A stretch of 64,000 nt of DNA from Tremella fuciformis (lineage: Eukaryota > Basidiomycota > Tremellomycetes > Tremellales > Tremellaceae): the NCBI GenBank assembly GCA_032768795.1, contig CP136490.1, forward strand, positions 186,001 to 250,000. The letters are read 5' to 3'. The translations under genes and the position numbers were made by a program. Every line of letters begins with the position of its first letter. The stretch's first letter is position 1. Shown piece by piece: positions 58,024 to 64,000 of this stretch. Below the pieces are notes generated by a model. It was not told the origin of the DNA and made no database searches. It saw only the letters and a program-made list of their open reading frames with translations.

Positions 58024-61000
58024 ATGAACTGCTACGCGGACGTCGCGCCAACGAGCCCGACTGCCACGTACTCCGATGCTTTGATGATGATGGATGCCGA
58101 GATGGATGTGCAGGACTATCTGGCGCCTTTATTCGACCCGGATATCGATCTCACCGACTCCATCCGTTCGCCGTCCCCAGGAGACCTGTGGGTCGAACAA
58201 CAATTTGAGGCGCGGTTCCGGCCATTCGTTTTCCCCTTGGAGCCCCTTGAGTATGATCCCGACCCAAAGCCGTTCAAAAAGCCGGACACAACCCCTGCAG
58301 TTGCGGAGGCGGAAGAGGCGTACTGGGGGTGCGTAGTTCATCCGCTTGCAAACGCTCATGGAATAATCCTCAGTCAATACTGGACGGATGACCGTGAACG
58401 ACCAAGTCTATTCAAGAAGGTGCACGAGTACATCGACCCGGAATCGGATAGACAACGGGTCGCAAGCGAAAAGGACGAGATCAGCGCCAAGACCGACAAC
58501 GAGCTCGTCACCGGGCAAATGAGCAGGCCCAACTTCATCGGAAACGCGCGCTGCCTACGAAGCGTCGGTCGATTGATTGAAGCGCTCTACCAGTACTGCG
58601 TCGAGCCACTCACTTCGGCACAAGTCTGGCTCGAAACTCTCGACGCAATGTGGGAAATAGCACAAACGGAGGCTAAATCCCTCTCTGAACTCTGGTCACC
58701 CCCCAAGATCCTTACTTCTTCTCTGTCTCCTCATTTCCCGGCCCTGAATCTCGTCTATTGTATTTTGTGGCCAAAAGAGGATGGAAATATTGAGCAATTG
58801 GTCGACCAAGCGCTCGGGGGAGAGAACAGAGAACCAGACAGCTTTGAGGACATGTTTGCCGGTGTGAGTCATCGTTGTTACCTTGCGGAGAGGCCCTCGA
58901 GAATCCCTGACGCAGCAGGTATGCCTCTATCACTACCTGTTTGTGGCCTGCGCGTTGATACCCATATGGTCCCAACCGACTCTCGGGTCAAGCTCGTATC
59001 AGCATGCTCAGACGACCTCCCAGACGCGGCTATTGTCTTTGTGCAAACGCCTGACATCGATGAAGCAAGTTTTGAGCGGATATCAGCATCGGTTTTTGCG
59101 TCGACGGTTAACCTGGGCGGTCCAACAATGCTCTCCCTACCTTTCGGCACCGGGTCTAGACCTCACCTTGGGCGGTCTGAGCCTTGATAATCCATTGTCA
59201 GCCGTCGACCTGATAGCTGCAGACGAACCTGTATTGCAAGCTCGCGAAAAGACGTGTCGTCGGCTCGACTCGCCTGTGGCTCGTTTGGGCGAACAACTTT
59301 GCAAGATCATCAGACTGAGCAAACAAGACATCTTGACGGAAGCGGAGAAACTCTCTTTGTTCGGTCTAGCGAGGGAATACGTCGATACTCTGCGTTCGAA
59401 CTTCTGGACCGCGGCTGTTTGCGACTTCTGCAGTGCGATGCTCATGATCGATACGCCCTTTTTCCTAGCGCGACGATCGTTAAGCCGGTGGGCCGCATAC
59501 GGCGTATGCAAGTGGTACGAAAAATTGTCGGTGTCAAAGGCAATGGCAGCACACCCGCGGGGGTACCTTGTCGCGTACAGGTTGCGCAAATCCGCGCTGT
59601 ACATGGGCGATCCACTCGATGCACAGCTTGACGACCAATCGTTTCAATCGGCCATCAACGTCAAAGTTCTTCCTGATCCACTGGGGAGTCTGCGGATCGG
59701 CCCCGAGATTCCACGAGGATCAGCGCGAGAAGTACAGACATACTTGGCTCGGAACGAGATCATCGCTTTCTGTTCTTCTTCCTGGGACTCGGGTCCCGAG
59801 GACCCATTGCACTTGATGCTACACGAGGCCAATCACATTCTTGTCTGGGACCAGCACGGTTGGAGGCTGACCCGGGCACTGCACGCTGGGCAGCGTGCGG
59901 GCAAGAGTTTGCTCAACAAGTTACTCGCCGACAAGGATTTCGAGGCTGCTCGCAACGTCTTGGCCTTTGGGGATATCCGGGGTCCAAGCGGGACGCAGGT
60001 TGCGCAAATGGAGCAGCTCGTCACCGCCTTGCAACGTCTGTCATCAATGGCCAAGGAGATTACATCGAGGCAGTTCTTGCCACCGCATTCCTATCTGCCT
60101 CGGAGAGTGCGCTACACGGGACTGGCGCGGCTGAGCCAGCTGCTACACTATATCTGTGGCGACACGGTTTTACAGCTGGCGCAGATGAGCGAAATCATCG
60201 CAGCGGACAGCTACTCGCTAGCCAAAGAAGCGTACGGCGCTGCGATACAGAGTGAAGCCGCCAATGCGGCGATCGAGGCCTCGAGGCTAGCCGACCGAGC
60301 GAGACTGCGACTCCTGGAGCTGGAAGAGCTTCTGTGCCGAAGGGGCAGCTTCCAGGGCGGAGTCTCCGGATTTCTGGAAAACTGCCTGAGGGTGGAACGC
60401 TCCATACGGCAAGCTTGGTTCTTGTCAATCGCTCGAAAGATGGTTCTGACAACTCCGCTGTCCGCCAGAGAAGCACTCGAGTATCAACAATACGAAAGAC
60501 ATACCGCCGAGTCCATACAGACCGTCCAGCATTTCTCTCGATCCATATGCATGCTCAATAGCAGGGACCTGGAGGCCTTCTGGTGGCAGCAGAGGACAAA
60601 GGCGGCTCTCGCGTCGATGTTTGTTGCCCAACGTCAGTACGCAGCCGTTCTGCTAGCATTGGAATATGACCAGGACGACCGGGCGCTTCCTTGGCAGGAT
60701 GAAAACACTCGAAGATCTTGGATAGACCTCAAAAATCAAGTCCGAGCGAGGCAGCTTGATGATCCTGTCTCAAGATCGGTCATACCGCAGGGGGGCTTCC
60801 AATTCAGTGGTGCTCAGCTCTCGGTCGGATCAGACTTGCGAGATATGGCTGAGAGGTTCGCCATAGCCAAAGCGAGTCACGAACGTCCGTCGAGCCTGGT
60901 TTTGGTGGATTGGGTGGAAGATATGAGGGAGGATCGCTATCACATGAGCGTAGCCAGATCTGGGGGCGGTATCACTCACACGGACATATCGATCCAGGTG

Positions 61001-62071
61001 ACTCCATCGAAGCTCATGACGTGGCTCACGCATTCCTGGGGCGAACAACGGGTTGCGCTTGACCGCCCCGAGGAGGTCTCTGAGCTACGTAACCTGGATC
61101 CCTTGGTGCTAGAGCTTGGACACTTCACCGCTCCCGGTGAACACTTGATATTCTGCCCGACCGGCCTCCTGCACCAGCTGCCGCTGCACGCCTTGTGGGT
61201 AGCATATGACACTCCGATCGAGACCCGCAACCAAGTCACATACACGGCCAATCTCTTCGCTTACGATGCCTGTGAGCGCAGAGGGATGACCGGAAGCAGT
61301 GGCAGAATCTCCAGCTCTGAAGCCAGTGTGGCCATCACCTCCGTCTATCGCCCATTACCCGGGCAACGAGTCACCAAGGGCTTCGAGAGAAACCAACGGG
61401 GTCTGAGAGCGGCGGTAACTAAGCTGGCAGAGCCGGCTGGGCGAAGACTCGTATGGGACGAGGACGTCGACAGGGAAAGCATGGCACTTTTATTGCAGAA
61501 TAGCAAAGCTCTGCTGTATATCGGTCATTGCGTTCTCCTCCAGCCAGACGAAGGCTCGCCACCGAAATGCCATATGGTTTTGGCGGATGGTGAGGACAGG
61601 GGATGCAGCGCCGGAAGTAAGCTGATGGCAGGCACTTTTGGCGAGGACGACATGCTGGCCCTCTCGATCCCCGGATCCCTTCTGGTCCTCACAGCGTGCG
61701 AGAGTTCGTTCCAACTCATCAGCCCCCTGGATGAACCTCTTGGCCTGCCCACGGCGGCTCTTGTGGCTGGCGCTGCGACTGTCATCGGCACTCTTTGGCC
61801 CGTCCGGATTCATCCTGCTGTCTACTTCAGTGAACGTCTTTTCGAGTGGCTGACCGATCCTTCAACGAAAGACGCCGACGGGATGAAAAATGTGGCCAAG
61901 GCGATGCACCTGGCTGTCGTGGATGTCAGGAATGCGTACCGTAACCCGAGGGACTGGGCGGGGTACGTTCTGCACGGGAGTCCGAGGATGAGAGATATAT
62001 TTGCTCAGGAAGGGCCGCTGACCATTGGCGCCGAGGAAGAGCGACGCCTGCTTGTAGGGGCGAATGAGTAA
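58024..62071 (+). CDS. CHAT-domain protease-like protein 6 (CHAT6)
   Basis: 1,303 aa after removing three introns: about 58331-58372 (42 nt), 58864-58915 (52 nt, EDMFAG|QVCLYHYL) and a 42-nt phase-1 intron near 61592-61633 (LADG|TFGEDDML). Two of them are multiples of three without stops, so the gene looks longer when read straight through. The N-terminal motif is IRSPSPGDLWVEQQF with FVFPLEPLEYDP. The middle helical block FLRRRLTWAVQQCSPYLS aligns with FLRRRVMLSFQRCNPRCS of CHAT4. The CHAT domain has FWWQQRTKAALAS, IFCPTGLLHQLPLHAL, His in LYIGHCV, Cys in LTACESSFQ, AGAATVIGTLWPVR and WAGYVLHGSPRMRD. It is about 12 kb from the main CHAT cluster and intact. Substrate and activating signal are unknown. 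Confidence 0.92.
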
Positions 62072-62416
62072 TACGGGATGTAGCGTGTGTCGTGATATGT
62101 GATCGCGAGAGCGGTCAGAGCCCTGCTAGCCAGTAGCGGCGGTAGCTGGTAGCTCTTAGCTCTGTGGAAAGTGATGAAGAACTACCAGGGAGGCTGAGAG
62201 GCCGCATAAGGGGGTGCGGGACGTTATGTATCCTTGCTACGACATGTTTTTGGATAGAGTGGCCGCATGATTGGCTGTGAATGACAGGGCGTGCTTGCGC
62301 ATGTCGTGGACGATCAATGTTGATCGATCGTACGGACTGTTCCCGTCGGCGAATCCCAATCGGTTGCAAGTAGACGGTTTGCATGGTTGGATACGCGTTA
62401 TAGCTTCACCATCTGA
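62072..62416. other. Convergent 3' region, CHAT6 / lactonase-like gene
   Basis: 345 bp between converging stops, containing GTAGC/GGTAGC short repeats at 62128-62155. No gene is seen. Confidence 0.45.
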
Positions 62417-63926
62417 TCATAATCGCTGCGATAGGAGATCTCCTTCCACAGTCAAGCCCTCTACTAGGTAGATCATGTCTTCCGAAAAGCAGACCATCCG
62501 CCCGCCGGGGACGAAGCAGAAGTTTGCGCATTGCGCTCCGATATTGTCATTTGCCAATCCGAGGACACTTCCATTAGCGATCAGGGTTTCTACTCTTGAC
62601 GAAAGCTCACATCTTGCCAATCAAGGTGCCGTATCGATCTGGACATCAGCGGTGAACGTTCGCTACGGCTGGAAAACGTACTCCAAACATGTACACCGTC
62701 TCCGGTACCGGAGTAGACGTTACCTCTAGTATCACACTTTACTGGACATCAGCTCCAAGCGCTGCAAGAGCTGACGAGGATGCTCACTCCCATCTGGCAC
62801 CCCCGTATCTCCAAACGCAAAGACCCTCTTGTTTCTGAGACTGGGACCTGCTACAGTGATATCCGGCTCGTCCTCATCCCACACAACGTCATAAGCGTAT
62901 CTACCCCGTCAGTGATCTCTCTCTCTCTTCATGAGGCCGCACAGCACTCACATTGTGCTGACGCGATGAGGATCTTGCTCGCCAGTGCCCTTGATCAGGT
63001 CCGTGTCGGTGACGTAACACGTTGCCCCATCTGGACTGAAACAAATCCCATTCGGGTGACCGAAACCATCCGCAGCCACTCGAACCTCGCCATTCTGAGG
63101 GTTGAAGACGTACACCTGACTTGGCAATTGCGGCGCGCCACGGAAGCCCTGTTCATGGGCATATGTGGGGTCTGTGAACCACAAGGTCCATCCCGGCTCG
63201 GGCCATCCTGGGTGCAAGGTTTCGGCGCGCGAGCCTCCCGATTGAAAATGAACTGGAGGCGGAAGCAGCACGGCGTCGTTCAGAGAGTTGAAGGGCCGGC
63301 CATTGTAGTTGTTCAGCACGACGTTGGTGTCTTTGGGATTCTTGGGGTTGACAGCCACGAAGCGAGAGGGACTAGCCAGTCCTTCACCTTGCTCGCAGAA
63401 CAGAACCCAGGACCCAAATGGACAGCCGCCGTTGCCTGTATCGACGATCCCTTCCAGGTCGACATCTTCGATCTGGTGAGTCTCCAAGTCGAGCGTGGCA
63501 ACCTTGACTCGTTTACCGATCAGCCCGTCCTTGTCGTGCTCGGGCGAGAGGTAGGTATTGCTGGTAAACCATACTTTGCCCGTGGACTCGACGTAGACTC
63601 CCGCTTCGTGCGCAAATGCCCAGTCTCGTTTGGCGATGCACTTGACGCTCGGCGACGGGCCGAGCAGCGAGAGGAAGGACGGGTGGATGGCCACGAATGG
63701 TTTGGCATCTTTGCTACCGATTTGGGAGGATGGGTGCTCTGCGAACTGGGTGGAGATGATCGAGTCGTTCCATTGGTGTCGGTAGAACGGGGCATCAATC
63801 ACAGCGTGACTGCTGGGAGGCAGTAACTGGGGGCAGTCAGCCCAGTCGATGAGTGCCGAGAGTGCCCACCTGAACGCTGTCTGGGACTTTCTTAGTGTCC
63901 CAAGTCTGGGCATTGCTCGAGCTCAT
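62417..63926 (-). CDS. SMP-30/lactonohydrolase-like six-bladed propeller enzyme
   Basis: Starts MSSSNAQTWDTKKVPDSVQ. A short intron leads to LLPPSSHAVIDAPFYRHQW. The propeller motifs follow in order: DWAFAHEAGVYVESTGKVWF, TSNTYLSP, NNYNGRPFNSLNDAVLLP (the RPNSLND-type metal-binding loop), GWTLWFTDPTYAHEQGF, QVYVFNPQNGEVRV, GFGHPNGICFSPDGATCYVT, then after further introns FGDTGVPDG, KCDTRGNVYSGTGDGVHVW and YGTLIGKM. The last exon has ANDNIGAQCANFCFVPGGRM. The DP[TS]Y and FNSLND loops mark the fungal gluconolactonase-like family that hydrolyses lactones with a divalent metal. About six exons. No clear signal peptide, so probably intracellular. Confidence 0.85.
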
Positions 63927-64000
63927 CGTTCTTGCTGTCTATCACAACGTCGAGAGGGGCTCAGAAGAGGTGTTCACTACGTCGGGTAAAAGACGGTTGC

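Noticed and set aside
58024..59187. CHAT6 first frame as a separate protein ending at 59187
   Set aside because: A GT-AG intron at 58864-58915 joins it in phase to the long downstream frame, and the joined protein aligns with CHAT4 and CHAT5.
11547..62071. NLR-type immune receptors (NB-ARC or NACHT plus CHAT)
   Set aside because: No P-loop GxxxxGK[ST] or Walker B motif was found in any of the six proteins; the N-terminal parts are purely helical.

Overview
The window looks like an internal chromosome segment of a basidiomycete yeast, most likely a Tremellomycete. Genes are compact, with many short (about 40-60 nt) GT-AG introns that carry CTGAC/CTAAC-like branch sites just before the acceptor. 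Base composition is moderately GC-rich, and the protein set is fungal and mitochondriate. No tRNA, rRNA, CRISPR array or intact transposon was recognised.

Layout. 0-11 kb holds conserved genes: a mitochondrial pyruvate carrier subunit (-), palmitoyl-protein thioesterase (+), the Hsp70/Hsp90 co-chaperone Sti1 (-), an NAD-dependent epimerase (-), a vacuolar Ca2+/H+ exchanger (+) and an aldo-keto reductase (-). 11.5-15.5 kb holds the first of six large CHAT-domain (caspase/HetF-associated) proteins. 16-23.2 kb returns to conserved genes: Rrp15 (-), mitochondrial ribosomal protein bL34m (+), a formin-type GBD/FH3 protein without FH1/FH2 (-) and the splicing factor SF3a1/Prp21 (+). 23.3-45.6 kb is the most unusual part. 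Two CHAT genes read rightward (CHAT2, CHAT3) and two read leftward (CHAT4, CHAT5). Between them lie three related genes of unknown function (called A, C and B here). CHAT4 carries a 4-bp duplication frameshift and an in-frame stop and looks like a recent pseudogene. CHAT2 has an unresolved frame change. 46-62 kb holds an Ash2/Bre2 COMPASS subunit (+), a 1.45-kb non-coding island, a hybrid histidine kinase (+), a tail-anchored-looking protein perhaps related to Pex26 (+), an inositol/sugar transporter (-) and the sixth CHAT gene (+). A lactonase-like enzyme (-) closes the window.

How it may work together. All six CHAT proteins keep the histidine and cysteine expected for a clan CD protease dyad. 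They share a phase-1 intron just before the cysteine block, a W-x-Q-x-x-K-A linker motif ahead of the CHAT domain and a closing W-x-x-[YF]VLHGSP block (lost from the CHAT4 frame). Five also share an N-terminal motif. They are a locally expanded family inside an otherwise housekeeping region. The two inward-facing CHAT pairs around the A/C/B trio suggest a protease-plus-partner arrangement, as in fungal allorecognition and cell-death loci. That functional reading is inference; what is visible is the cluster, the conserved residues and the decay of one copy.
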